Source of the DNA: Medakamo hakoo
Taxonomy: Eukaryota; Chlorophyta; Trebouxiophyceae; Coccomyxaceae
DNA length: 64,000 bases
Direction: 5' to 3'
Assembly: GCA_026636295.1 (NCBI GenBank)
Contig: CP089450.1
Location: 930,001-994,000, forward strand
The translations under genes were made by a program, and so were the position numbers. Positions 32,001 through 42,834 of this stretch are shown here, piece after piece. Below the pieces are notes generated by a model. It made no database searches. It was not told the origin of the DNA and saw nothing but the letters and a program-made list of their open reading frames with translations. Within the stretch, counting starts at the first letter, position 1; every line of letters begins with the position of its first letter.

Positions 32001-34221
32001 CGCGCTGGCCGACGCGGCGCGCCGCCTGGGCTTTGAGTTTGTGGGGCGCACCCGCACGTCCGTGTCGCTGTCCATCCAGGGCCACCCGGTCGTCCACGAC
32101 TTGCTCAACGTCCTGGACTTTACGTCCGAACGCGCGCGCATGAGTGTCATCGCCCGCGCGCCCGACGGCACCATCCGCCTGTACGCCAAAGGCTCCGACG
32201 CGGCGCTGTTGCCCCGCCTGCGCCCGGGCACCGACGGCCGGCTCCTGGCCGCGACGCAAGACAACCTGCGCAGCTTTTCGGTGCAGGGCCTGCGCACCCT
32301 CCTCCTGGCGTCCCGCGTCATCCCGGAGGACGAGTGGGCGGCCTGGAACGCGACGTACCAGGCCGCCGCGTCGTCCATGAGCGGGCGCGAGGCCGCGCTC
32401 GCGGCCGCCGCGGAAGGCGTGGAGCGCGACCTGGAGCTCGTCGGCGTCACCGCCATCGAGGACAAACTGCAGGAGGGCGTCCCCGAAGCGGTGGCCACGC
32501 TCATCGACGCGGGCATCAAGGTCTGGATGATCACGGGCGACAAGCAGGAGACGGCCATCAACATTGCGATTTCGTGCGGCCTCGTCCGCTCGCACCCCTC
32601 CCGCCTGCTCCGCGCCAACGCGCCCGGCTCCTCCTCCGCCGCTGCGGCGTGCCTGCGCTCCCTCCTTGACGCGACGGGCGGCCAAGGCGTCCTGGCGGGT
32701 GTGGGGCTGGGCGGCAGCGCGGGCTCGCGCGCCCCCTCCGTCCCGGCCACACCGCGCGTCGGGTCGGCCGCGGGCGACCTGGCCGCCGTCGGCGGCGCGT
32801 CCCCCGGCGGCGGCGGCGCGGCCGCCGACGGCTCCTCCCCTTCCCCGTCCCCCTCCCTCCCCACGTCCGAGCCGCTCGACCCGTCGTCGCCGTCCGACCG
32901 CCCGGAGCTCGTCATCGACGGCCGCACGCTCGGCCGTGTGCTGGGCACGCCCGCTGAAGCGCTGCTCGCGGAGCTGGCCATGCGGTGCGCGGCCGTCATC
33001 GTCTGCCGCGCGTCCCCGTCCCAGAAGGCGGGCATCGTCGTCATGATGCGCCGGCGCCGCTTGCGCGAACAACTGGCGGCGGCGGGGGTGGCCCTGCCGC
33101 CGGACGGGTCCCTGCCGTCCATGGCGCTGCGCGCCCGGGCCGGGCGCTGGGCCCGCCACCCGCTGCGCACGCTCGCCACCCGGGCCGCCACCGACACGCA
33201 GCGCCTGCTCGCCATCGGCGACGGCGCCAACGACGTCGCCATGATCCAAGCCGCGGACATTGGCGTCGGCCTGCTGGGCCGGGAAGGCCGCCAGGCCGCC
33301 AACAACGCCGACTTTGCGTTTGGCCGCTTCCGCGCGCTCACCCGCCTCCTCCTCGTCCACGGCACGCTCGCCGACTACCGCCTGGCCCGCCTCATCAAGT
33401 ACTCCTTCTACAAGAACATTGCGTTCGCGTCCATCTTCTTCTGCTTCCAGTTCTTCAACGGCTTCTCCGGCCAGGCGCTGCTGGACGGCGTGACGAGCGC
33501 GTTCTACAACGCCTTCTTCACCGCGCTGCCCGCGGGCGTCCTCGCCGCCCTCGACCGCCCCGTCCGCCGCCTGTCCACGCTGGAAGCCCACCCGCGCGCG
33601 TACAATGCGCGGCCCGCGCTGACGGCCCGCGCCTTTTGGCGGACGGCCGTGCTCGCGGGCGCCCTGCAAGGCGCCGTCGTCTTTTTCATCCCGTACCTGG
33701 GCCAGCGCATCATGGGCGGCGCGCCCGCCCTGGACGACGTGTGGACGCTGGGCAAGACCATGTTCATTGCCGTCATTGGCGTGGTGACGTTGGAGGCCGC
33801 CCTCGTCTGCCGGTACTGGACGTGGCCCTTTGCGCTCGTGCTGTGGGGGTCGTACCTCGCCACGTGGCCGTGGCTGGCCCTCCTGCCCCTGCTGTACCGC
33901 GCGGCCGGCAAGGTCGACATCGCGCAGTACGGCGTGGGCGAAGCCCTGCTGCGGTCGCCCATTTACTGGGCGGACATCGCCCTGTGCTACGCGCTCACGT
34001 TCAGCGTGCGCCTGGCCGAGCACGGCGGCCACTGGATCGGGCGGCCGCGCGACGACATGGTGTTGGCGGAAATGGAAGCCGTGGAGGACGGGCGGGTGAA
34101 GGGCGGCAAGGAGGCGGAGGGGGGGAAGGGTGGTGGCCGCGGTCGTGGTGGGACGGCTGGTGGTGGCGGCGGCGGTGGTGTGGCGCCGGTCAACGGTGGC
34201 GTCGCCGCCGCGACGGCCTGA
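29082..34221 (+). CDS. P4-type ATPase, phospholipid flippase
   Basis: Moves phospholipids to the cytosolic leaflet using ATP. A 27-base first exon (29082-29108, MASHRRTES) is proposed, followed by 29608-34221, phase 0, for 1546 residues. It is needed because the large frame has no upstream ATG and opens at a CACACAG acceptor. P4 landmarks: the N-terminal block NALTFLPVFLFEMFGR, actuator LDGESNLK (DGES where DGET is usual), the P4-specific PISLFV in helix 4, phosphorylation site DKTGTLTSNE (D478), the nucleotide domain with SPDEVAL, and GDGANDVAMIQAADIGVG. Two long low-complexity inserts sit in the N and P domains (about 31080-31680 and 32640-32890). The C-terminal tail is Gly/Lys-rich. ALA/Drs2-like class; exact orthologue not assigned. 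First exon less sure than the rest. Confidence 0.9.
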
Positions 34222-34242
34222 GCGAGCGAGCGAGCGAGCGAG
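34220..34242. repeat. (GAGC)n simple repeat after the P4-ATPase stop
   Basis: Five to six GAGC units begin inside the stop codon and run into the 3' UTR. Confidence 0.8.
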
Positions 34243-34345
34243 GGAGAGGGGGGCGGAGAGACAGCGGGCGTTGGGGGGGTGCGGGTCAAAGTGTGAGAGT
34301 GTTTTGTTAGCATGCTGCCGCGTTTTTGTTCTACCCCCCTCGTCC

Positions 34346-35065
34346 CTAAAACAGCGCCGGCCCCGCCCGCTCCACCACAATCCTCGCCAGTTCGTCCGGC
34401 CCCAGTCCCGCCGTCGTGTACACCCGTACGTACAGCCCGCTGTCCGTGCGGTCGGCGCCAGCCTGCGCCCACGGCAGCGGCAGCGCCCACGCGACATCGG
34501 CCCAGCGGGCGTCGTCGTCGGCGGCAAAGGTCGACCGCTCGGCCGCCCACCCGTCCCGCCCGCCGTAGCTTTTTATCAGCTCCCGGAGCGCGCTCACACT
34601 CCCGGGCTTGTGCTCGGGCCGGCCGCGCAGGCGGGCCGCCCACTCCTCGTCTTTCGCGTCGGCCATCACTTCGACGACGGCCACGCCGCCCACGCCCGCG
34701 CGCGCGGCCGCGCCGCACAGCCGGGCGAAGGCAGCCTCGTCGGACAGCGTGGAGTCCAGGATGACGACGTCTGTGCCACGGCATGCAATCGCCGTGCACG
34801 CCGCCCGCCCGGCGGCCGCGTTGGCCACGTCGTTCGCCCACCGCCGCCATGCAGACCGGCCGCCGCCCAGGCACGAGACCGGGCGCAGCGGCGCGGCGCC
34901 GTGGTGGTCGTCCATCGCCTCCCGGACGTCGTCCTTCACGACCAGGGCGGCCGAGAGCCCGCCGTGCTTGAGGTTGCGAGCTAACGCACCGCCCAAAGTG
35001 GTCTTCCCCACGCCTGGGTGGCCCTTGAGGAGGATGAGGGCCGGTCCGCTTTGTTTACGCGGCAT
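34346..35065 (-). CDS. Small P-loop (AAA_33-type) ATP-binding kinase
   Basis: A single exon of 239 residues. The Walker A motif GHPGVGKTT (K21) is followed by VKDDVREAMDD, a lid/acceptor region as in small-molecule or polynucleotide kinases, and VVILDSTLSDE as the Walker B-like strand. Later come VVEVMADAKDEEWAARLRGR, typical of the arginine-bearing lid of the AAA_33 group, and HKPGSVSALRELI. Plants have related uncharacterised P-loop proteins; the substrate here is unknown. The protein has no targeting signal, so cytosolic. It shares a 196-base divergent region with class I aldolase. It was judged a kinase and not a zeta-type toxin because it stands alone with no antitoxin and has the general lid pattern. 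Confidence 0.72.
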   Translation of the reverse strand: MPRKQSGPALILLKGHPGVGKTTLGGALARNLKHGGLSAALVVKDDVREAMDDHHGAAPLRPVSCLGGGRSAWRRWANDVANAAAGRAACTAIACRGTDVVILDSTLSDEAAFARLCGAAARAGVGGVAVVEVMADAKDEEWAARLRGRPEHKPGSVSALRELIKSYGGRDGWAAERSTFAADDDARWADVAWALPLPWAQAGADRTDSGLYVRVYTTAGLGPDELARIVVERAGPALF

Positions 35066-35261
35066 TTTTTTGTGATGGTGTGTGTGCTTTTTCGCGCGGC
35101 ATTTTTGTGTGTGTGTGTGTGTTACGCGCGGCCGATTGCCTGCAGCACTCCTTTGCTTTTTTTGGTCTCGCCCCGCACGGCGGGGACGCGAGCTCTGGCC
35201 CACGCGCAAAGGCAAGACCGATCCTTGACACCCCGGCAACCATCCGGTCAAGACAGGAAAA
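35066..35261. promoter_or_regulatory. Head-to-head promoter region, P-loop kinase and aldolase
   Basis: 196 bases between divergent starts, with a (GT) run near 35107-35121 and T-runs next to the kinase start. Likely a shared promoter. Confidence 0.5.
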
Positions 35262-36422
35262 ATGACGACGGCCACCACAGCGCCCGCGCCGGCCGCGCAA
35301 CCACCCGCGACCGCGTCCCCCGACCTGGCCGCCATCGCGTCCACCCTCACCGCCCGCGGCAAAGGCATCGCCGCCACGGACGAGTCCCCGCCCACCCTGG
35401 GCAAACGCCTTGAGAAAGCCGGCGTGCCCAACACGCCCGAAGCGCGTGCGGCCTGGCGGGCCTGCCTGTACGGAGCGGACGTGCGGCGGTGGATCAGTGG
35501 CGCGATTGTTTTTTCGGAAGTGGTTGGCACACCCATCCAGGACTTGTTGACGCGCCAGGGCATTTTAGTCGGCGTCAAGGCGGACTTGGGGCTGGAGCCC
35601 CTGACAGCGGCCGGCGCCGCACCCGGTGAGACGACGACCAGAGGGCTGGAGGGCCTGGCGGAGAGGGCCGCCGCCTGGAAAGCCGCGGGCGCGGCGTTCG
35701 TCAAGTGGAGGGCGGCGTTGCGCGTGGGCGGCGGCGGCGCGCCTCCCTCCCCGCCTGCCATCGCCGCCAACGCGGCGCAACTGGCCGAGTACGCCGTGGT
35801 CTGCCAGGCCGCGGGCTTGGTCCCCATAGTTGAGCCGGAGATTCTGATCGACGGCTCGCACGACGCGGCCGCGTCCGCGGCCGCGTCCGAAGCCGTGTTG
35901 GGTGCCGTCGTCGGCGCGCTGCAGTCCGCGGGCGCCGAGCTCAGCGCCTTGCTCATCAAGCCGACGCCCATCTTGCCGGGGGCGGACTGCCCGTCCCCAC
36001 GGCCGGGCTGGGACGAGCTGGCCGACCTGACGCTGGCCGTCCTCGGCCGCACGCTGCCGCCGGCCATCCCGGGCGTCGCCTTCCTGTCGGGCGGCCTGTC
36101 CGAAGCCGACGCGACGGCGTGCCTGGACGCCATCGCCCGGCGGCGGCGCGCCCTGGTGGGTGGCGGCTCGACGACGCACCCGTGGGCGCTGACGTTTTCG
36201 TTCGGGCGGGCGTTGCAGGCGTCCGCGCTGGAGGCGTGGACGGCCGGGGTGAGGGAGGGCGGCTTGCCCGGGCCACCAGGCGCGGTCGCGGCCGCCCGCG
36301 CCGCGTTTGAAGCCGCCGCAGCCGCGAACGCTGCTGCGTCTGTGGGTGAGTTTACAGGGCCGCACCCTGCCGCGGGCAAAGGCGGCAGCCTGCGTGAGGA
36401 TTTCCGGGGGTGGCGCGGGTAG
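35262..36422 (+). CDS. FBA: Fructose-bisphosphate aldolase, class I
   Basis: Cleaves fructose-1,6-bisphosphate to dihydroxyacetone phosphate and glyceraldehyde-3-phosphate through a Schiff base. A single exon of 386 residues. The active-site residues are in place: VGVKADLG (K106), FVKWRAAL (K148), the EPEIL acid pair (E191, E193), and the Schiff-base lysine in LLIKPTPILPG (K233). The first 20 residues are Thr/Ala/Pro-rich, which could be a weak transit peptide, but there is no clear Arg-rich leader, so cytosolic is as likely as plastid. The C-terminus has an Ala-rich helix (AAAAANAAAS) and ends GWRG instead of the usual Tyr. It is 84 bases upstream of the Vps39-type gene on the same strand. 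Confidence 0.92.
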   Translation: MTTATTAPAPAAQPPATASPDLAAIASTLTARGKGIAATDESPPTLGKRLEKAGVPNTPEARAAWRACLYGADVRRWISGAIVFSEVVGTPIQDLLTRQGILVGVKADLGLEPLTAAGAAPGETTTRGLEGLAERAAAWKAAGAAFVKWRAALRVGGGGAPPSPPAIAANAAQLAEYAVVCQAAGLVPIVEPEILIDGSHDAAASAAASEAVLGAVVGALQSAGAELSALLIKPTPILPGADCPSPRPGWDELADLTLAVLGRTLPPAIPGVAFLSGGLSEADATACLDAIARRRRALVGGGSTTHPWALTFSFGRALQASALEAWTAGVREGGLPGPPGAVAAARAAFEAAAAANAAASVGEFTGPHPAAGKGGSLREDFRGWRG

Positions 36423-36506
36423 TGGGGGGCGGACACGTGTGTTTTGTTGTTGATTTTTTTTCTGGAGCGAGGGCTGCAGGTTGTTTTCATTCATGAAAAA
36501 GGAAAG

Positions 36507-39500
36507 ATGGAGCGCGGCGCGTCGCCGTCGCCGTCGCCGTCCTCCTCCTCCGGCGCTGACAGGGCGTTCCGCGTCTTGGACGCCTTCACCCACACAGACC
36601 CAGGGTCTATTGTAACGGCACTGGCCATTGACGATGCAGGCGGCCGCGTGTTCATAGGTGCGAGGCGGGGCGTGTTCGTGCGAGCGCATTCGTTTTTCGC
36701 GCATGTCTTTCGCTCACACGTCCCCTCCAAACACAGGCACGTCCGACGGCGCGGTGGAGGAGCACTCCCTGAAGCCAGGCGCACCGAGCTCCTTACTGGC
36801 GCGGCGTCATGTTGGCGCGACGCGCAAGGTAAGGGGATTTTGGCGGCTGTGACGGATGGCGGCGCACGCGCGCACCCCCCCTCCCCTCCCCGACCCGCTC
36901 CCCCCCCTCCACCCTCGCCACTGCGAACAGCCCATCGCGTCCCTGGCCCACCTCCCCGCCGCCCGGGCCCTGGCCGCCCTCGCCGACGGCGTGCTGCTCT
37001 TAGTCGACGAAGAAACGCTGGGTTCCGTGCCCGTCGCGGGCCTAGCGACGGTGACGGCCATTGCAGCTGGTGGGGACGCCTCTGCCCGCCTGGCCGCCAT
37101 CGCCCGCTTGCCGCGCCGCCGGTCCCGGGCGACGGCGCTGGCCGTCGTGCCGGGGACTGGGGCTGTGCGCGTGGGAGCGTCTGGCGGGGGCGGGGCGACG
37201 GCCGCCGTCGTCACGCACGACACGCCGTTTGCCGACCCCGCGCCCACGACCGCGGCCGCGTGGGTCGGCGCGTCCGCCGTCGTCCTCGCGTCCGCGCACA
37301 GGTACGGTCTGTGGACGCCGTCGTCCGGGTCCGTCACGACCTTGATAGCCTTCCCGTCTGACGCGCCGGCGGCCTGGCCGCTGGCGGTGAGCGTGTCGCT
37401 CCCCGTGTCGCCGACGACGGCCACCTTCCGGCCGGGCGCGCTGCTGCTGATCGACCAGGCGGGTGCCGTCGTCGGCGCCGACGGCGCCCCCGCCGGCCCG
37501 GGCCTCAGCTTCTGCCCGTCGTCCGGCCCGCCCTCCGCCCTCGCCGCAGCGGGCGGGCACTTTGTCATCGCGGCGGGCGGGGCGGGGCTGGAAGTCCACG
37601 ACTTAGCCACCGGCGGGCGGGTGGCAGCCCTGCCGTACCCGGGCGGCGCGCGCCCCGCGCCGGGCCAGCGCCTGCTCGCCGCGTCGGCGGGCGGCGGTGC
37701 GGGCCTGGCCATCGTGTCCGGCGCACGCAAGGCGTGGGCGTTGGTGCCTGTCAGCCCGGCAGAGCGCGCGGCGGCGGCGCTGGCGGCCGGAGACCCCGCG
37801 ACCGCGCTGGCGGCGGTGGACGAGCGCGGCGGCAGCGCCGCCGGTGCGTGGGCCGGCGCTGCGCGCGCCGAGGCCGGCCTGGCCCTCGCCGCCCGGGGGG
37901 ACTGGGCGGCTGCGACGCCCGCCCTGGCTGCTTGTGAACCAGGCCTCGACTTTCACCCGGCCGAGCTGTGGCCGGCGTGCCCGGCCGTCGTGGCCGCGGT
38001 GTGTGGGTCGGGCGGCGCGGCCGCGGCAGGCGAAGCGGCGGCCGGCGCCGCGCGGGTCGCACGCCGCACAGCGCTCGGCCTGGAGGCTGACGCACCACCG
38101 CCGCCCTTCACGGGCCCGCCCGACACAGAGGCCGCCATGGACGCCCTGGCGTCCGCCCTGCTGCGCTGCCAGGGCCGCGGCGGCGGCGACGTCGACGACG
38201 GCGCGCTGGCTGCCGCGCTGCTGGCCGTCCTCTCTACCAGTGCCACCACCGACGACCGTGGCCGCCTGGCCGCCCTGGCGCCCGCCCTCACCCCGCCATC
38301 CCTCCGCACCGCCGACACTGCCTTGGACACCTCCGGCCGGCACGCCGCCCTCGCCAACCTGCGCGCGGCGGCGGGCGATGCGGCCGGCGCGCTGGCGGTG
38401 TGGCGCGCGCTCGCGCACGGAGAGCGGCTCGAAGGAGGCGGTGGCACCGACGCGTCCGCCGCCGCGTCCGCGGCCGCCGCCCTCCTGGCCGACACGGCCG
38501 CCTGCCCAGACCCGGCCACCGTCGCCACGCACGCGCCCTGGGTGCTGAGGTGGCAGGGTGTCGTCAGCGGTGGTGGTGGCGATGGGGGTGGAGACGACGA
38601 CGGCGACGGCGCCGACGACGACGGCCGCCCTCCCCCCTCCGCCATCGCGGCCCTGGCGGCCCGGGCGCCCGGCCTGCCGCCGTCGACGGCTTTGTCCTTA
38701 CTACCCACCGCACGGTCCAAGCGCCAGTACCTGGAAGCGGTCGTGTTTGGGCGCCAAGACGGCGGCGGAGGCGGCGACGCGGCGACGCGCGCGGCTGACG
38801 CCCCCACCCGCACCGCGCTCGCCCTGGCCCTCGCCCGCCGGGCGGCGGCCCTGGAGGCGGCGGGCTCGCCGTCCCTGCCCGCCGCCCGCGCGTCGCTGGC
38901 CCGCCTGCTGGGCAGCCCGGCATGCGCGTCGTTATTGGACGCGCCCGCCCTGGGCGCGGTGCTGGAGCGCACACGCCTGTGGCCCGAGCGCGCGGCGGTG
39001 CTGGAGGCGGGTGGGGACGCGCCGGGAGCCGTGCGCCTGTTGGCCCTGGCCGCCCGGGACGTTGTTGCTGCACGCGCAGTCGGCGTGCGGGCTGCTGGCG
39101 GTCGTGCGGACGCCGTCGCGGCAGCGGACGCGGCGTTGTTGGAGCTGCTGCTCCACCCGCCGGCCGGAGACGGCGCAGCACCCACCGACGCCGCCGCCGC
39201 CGCTGCCGCCAGCCCTCTCCTCACGGAAGCCGCGACGCTCCTGACCATCCCAGGCGTGGACCTGGATCCGGTCTCCATTCTAGACGCCATGCCGGACACC
39301 ACGCCGCTGCCGCTCGCCGCCCCTGTCCTGGCCCGCCTCTTGGCCGCGCGCACGCACCGCCGGCGGTGTGGCGCGCTCGCGCGCGGCCTGGCCCGCGCCG
39401 CGCACGCGGGCGCGGCCGCCGACCGGGCTGACGCCCTGTCCGCTTCCGTCCGATTCCCAGCTGCGGGGAGGGCTTGCAAAGCGTGCCGGGCGCGCATTGG

Positions 39501-39588
39501 CGTGGGGCGTGTGTTTGCGGTTGTGTCGGGCGACGGCGGCGTGGCGTGTGCGAAATGTGCCGGCGTCGGTGGGGGTGGAGGCGCGTGA
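36507..39588 (+). CDS. Vps39/Vam6/TGFBRAP1-type HOPS-CORVET tethering subunit
   Basis: HOPS/CORVET subunits tether endosomes, vacuoles and lysosomes before fusion. Three exons, 36507-36657, 36737-36828 and 36931-39588, give 966 residues; the phase-1 junction rebuilds GTSDGAVEEHSL, a beta-propeller strand. An N-terminal CNH (citron homology) beta-propeller covers about residues 30-330. It is followed by an Ala-rich helical solenoid (clathrin-repeat like). A C-terminal Vps39-type zinc finger, CKACRARIG then CAKC, is only partly filled. Ala/Gly inserts lengthen the solenoid. Whether it is Vps39 (HOPS) or Vps3/TGFBRAP1 (CORVET) cannot be told by eye. A TGTAA, the polyadenylation signal of green algae, lies about 70 bases past the stop, near 39659. 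Confidence 0.82.
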
Positions 39589-39713
39589 GTTGTTTTCTCG
39601 CCCGCCGGTCCCGCCGCTCTGCTGCTGCTGCTGCCGCCGCCGTCGCCGCCGCTGCTGCTGTGTAAAACAAACAGAAAGAAATTGTGCGTCTGCGCTAACA
39701 GGGAACCCCCATC

Positions 39714-40500
39714 CTAGCCGCTTTTTGGTCGCCGTCCGCCCTTTTTAGGCGGCACCCCGCCCTCCACGAGCGGCTTACGCATGTCGTACGCGTCCTCGCC
39801 ATCGGCGTAGTACTTGGCTTCGACGTCGTAAATTCTAGAGGGGGGTTTGAGGGTGGTTCAGGTGGGGTGTGGGTGAGCGATGTGGTGCGCCGCCTTTGTT
39901 TTTTTTTCTGCGCGCGCAACAGGGGATGGCAAAAAAAAAAAAAACGGCCGCCCGCCCACAACGCACTCGTAACCCAGCGTCTTCGTGTACAGGTGGAATG
40001 CGCCCTTGTTGGACACACGCACATGCAGGGACGCGTACTTGGCCCCAAACACGTCCGCCATGGCCGCGTGGGCGGCCGACATGAGCGCGGCGGCCAGGCC
40101 GAGCTTGCGGTGCGTCCGCGCGACGGCGAGGCTGGTGATGTGGCCGTGCACGTCCTCCGGGTCTTCATCCTCCATTTTGGCGAGGACATAGCCGACGATG
40201 GCGCCGGACGCGTCTTCGGCGACGTGGAGGAGTTGGGGCCAGGTCAGGATGTGGTAGTAGTAGTACTGTTTTTTTTAGGTGGAGGGGCGGGGGGTCATTG
40301 AGGACGGGGATGGAAGCGGTCGAGCGCGGAGGGGCGCACTCGGGTGAGGGCCGGACGCCGATCTGCCAATCGCCGGACGCCCACCCTACGCCTCCGTCCC
40401 AACTCACTTTAAGCTGATAGTTCTCCGGCAGGCACAGCAGGTTGCAGCGCTGCATGGCAAGCAGGTCACCCATCGTGGCCTGGCGCACGGAGACGGCCAT
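39714..40500 (-). CDS. NAA10: N-alpha-acetyltransferase 10, NatA catalytic subunit
   Basis: Acetylates the N-termini of nascent proteins after Met removal, at the ribosome together with NAA15. Three exons, 40500-40408, 40265-39967 and 39834-39714, give 170 residues. The exon joins rebuild the family text exactly: NLPE-type [16 protein letters not shown] joins [18 protein letters not shown], and TKTLGYE joins [18 protein letters not shown]. The acetyl-CoA loop is [12 protein letters not shown] (the R-x-x-G-x-A signature). GNAT strands GYVLAKMED and [10 protein letters not shown] are present. The C-terminal tail is short (GGRRPKSG) compared with human NAA10. The substrate-loop residues look conserved, so an active enzyme. 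It converges on the Vps39-type gene and is head to head with COX15. Confidence 0.95.
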
Positions 40501-40880
40501 TTTTTTTGCGTTGCCGACGGCGGAGTTTTTTTTGTTGCGGTGCTGTTTTTTTGTTCACGGCGACGAGTTCGCGACGCGACGCTGCGTGCCTGGTGTGCGG
40601 GCGTGTGCGCGCTTGGCTTCTGTGCGAATCCTGAGGGAGAGACTGGCGGCCAGTCAAAACGGGGGAGATCGACGCCCCGCCGTCCCTGCAAGAAAAGGTG
40701 GACTGACGCAGGCGCCTGCGGGCCGTCGCCTCACTCTCCCAACCCCGACCCAGCCAACACGAGCGACGACGCTCGGGGACAGAGGCGCGGGTCCCCCCTC
40801 CCCCCCAGCTTCCACCCACCAGCGAGCCCTCCAGGCTCTCCGCACACCTGCTAACAAGGGCGAAGGAGCATCGCACTCGG
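40501..40880. promoter_or_regulatory. Head-to-head promoter region, NAA10 and COX15
   Basis: 380 bases between divergent start codons. T-runs lie near the NAA10 start. No defined element or gene recognised. Confidence 0.45.
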
Positions 40881-42726
40881 ATGCTCGCGCCCGCGGCCTG
40901 CTGCCGCGCGGTGAGCGCGCTCGCCGGCCGGGCCGCGACGACGGCGCGGCGCGTCGCAGCAGCCCATGCCTCGCCCCTCACGGCGGCCCACCGCAGCGCT
41001 GCCATCGCCTCCTCGTCCCTCCGCTGCCTAGGCCAGACCACGCATATGAGTCACGCCGTGCGCGCATTCGGCCCCTCCCCTTCCCGCGGCTTTGCGGCGG
41101 CGTGCAGAGGCACGGCCGCGCGTGGCGCGCCGCGCTTCGGCGCCGGCGATGGCAGGCGCCCTGCGACCGGCTCGCCGAGTTTGGCGGCGGTGCGTCACGC
41201 CCTAGCAGTCAGTCGACGAGCCGGTAAGCCGCTGGGGTGGCGGGATTGGGATGCGGGGGCCGCACAACGGGGCGCCGGTGACGTTTTGCCCCCTCCGCCC
41301 ATCCCCGTCTCCCGACCCCGCCCTCCACGTTTTGCCTCTCCGCCCCATCCCCGCCCCTCCCGCACACCACCGCCACAGCCTCTACGATCGCCGCCACCGC
41401 CGCTCCACTCCCAACCACGCCCATCGCCGCCGGCCTGTCCGACTCTGCCCGCCGCACCCTCGCCTGGTGGCTCGGCGGCTGTGCCGCCTGGACGGCGAGC
41501 ATGGTCGCGTTCGGCGGGGCGACGCGCCTCACGCGCTCCGGCCTGTCCATGACGGACTGGAAGTTCACGGGCGAGGCGCCTCCCCGGACGCAGGCGGACT
41601 GGGAAGCCGAGTTTGACAAGTACAAGCAGAGCCCGGAGTGGCGGCGGGTCAACCGGTGCGTTGTTGGGGGTGTGAGAGGGGTGACGACGCGTGACAGAGG
41701 CCAGCCCCCACCGCGCTTTTTTGTTGGGGGCGCGCGTGCACCCCCCCCCCCCCCCCCCCCCCCCCCCTCCTCACGTCCCGTCCCATCCCTCTCCACCGTG
41801 CACATCCCTCCCCCAGCGGCATGTCCCTGGACGACTTCAAGTTCATTTACTGGATGGAGTGGGGCCACCGCATGTGGGGCCGGAGCCTGGGCGCCGTCTT
41901 CCTGATCCCGGCGGCGCTGTTTGCCGCGCGCGGCTGGGTGCGCGGCCCGCTCGCGCGGCGGCTGGGCGCCCTGGGCGCCGCGGGCGGCGCGCAAGGCCTG
42001 GTCGGCTGGTGGATGGTGCGGTCCGGCCTGGAAGAGCCCGAGCAGCCCTGGGACACGCCCCGCGTCAGCCCGGTGCGCCTGGCCGCGCACCTGGCCTCCG
42101 CCTTTGCGATTTACCTGGGCCTGGCCTGGACGGCGGCGCAGCTCGCGGCGCCGGGCCTCCCGCCCGTCGCGAGCGCCTCCCACCCGGGCGCCGCCGCCGC
42201 CGTCGGCGCGCTGCGCCGCGTCGCCCACCCACTGGCCGGCATCATCGCGCTCACCGCCCTGTCCGGCGCCTTCGTCGCGGGCCTGGACGCGGGCCACGCG
42301 TACAACACGTGGCCCAAAATGGGCGAGTCCTGGGTCCCGTGGGAGGACTACGGCGCCCAGGGCGGGCTGTCGTGGGCGGGCGCGACGGGCGGGACGGCGC
42401 CCGCCCAGCTGCACCACCGGACCCTGGCCTACGTGACGCTGGCGGCGACGTGGGGCGCGTGGGCGGCGCACAGGTCGGCGCCCGGCCTGCCGCGCGCGTG
42501 CGGGCTGGCGCTCGCGGCGCTGCCCGCCGTCGCGACGGCGCAGGCGACGCTCGGCGTTTTGACGCTGCTGATGCACGTGCCGCCGTCGTTGGGCACCCTG
42601 CACCAGGTGGGCGCGCTCACGCTGCTGACCGCCGCGACGGGCCTGATTTTCACGGTGCGGCGAGGTCCCGTCCCAGGCGTGGCTGGGGTCGCGGCGCGGG
42701 TGGTCGCGACCGCGAAAGGCGTGTGA
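40881..42726 (+). CDS. COX15: Heme A synthase, mitochondrial
   Basis: Oxidises the methyl group of heme O to give heme A for cytochrome c oxidase, in the mitochondrial inner membrane. Three exons, 40881-41223, 41379-41655 and 41817-42726, give 509 residues with phases 1 and 2 closing correctly. The first 100 or so residues are Arg/Ala/Ser-rich, a mitochondrial leader. Landmarks: the first membrane helix ending in FGGATRLTRSGLSMTDWK, then GMSLDDFKFIYWMEWGHRMWGR with a heme-ligand His, a HPLAGIIALTALSGAFVAGLDAG-type helix with its own His, HHRTLAYVTLAATWG, and HQVGALTLLTAATG. All conserved His are present. Intron 2 contains a run of 27 C. It cooperates with SCO1, also in this window. Confidence 0.95.
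41741..41767. repeat. C27 homopolymer in COX15 intron 2
   Basis: Twenty-seven consecutive C on the coding strand about 50 bases before the acceptor. It may act as an extreme polypyrimidine tract and is likely length-variable. Confidence 0.9.
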
Positions 42727-42834
42727 AGACGGGACACAGGGGTTTTATTTTTTTTGCTTTTTGCTTTTTCATGCGTGTCTATTGATCCGGGGGTGTGCGA
42801 AGGACGGGCGGTGCCAGCGGCGCCGGAGACGCGC

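Noticed and set aside
34346-35065. P-loop protein read as a zeta-toxin-like kinase.
   Set aside because: No antitoxin partner, ordinary eukaryotic context, and the motif pattern fits general AAA_33 small kinases better.
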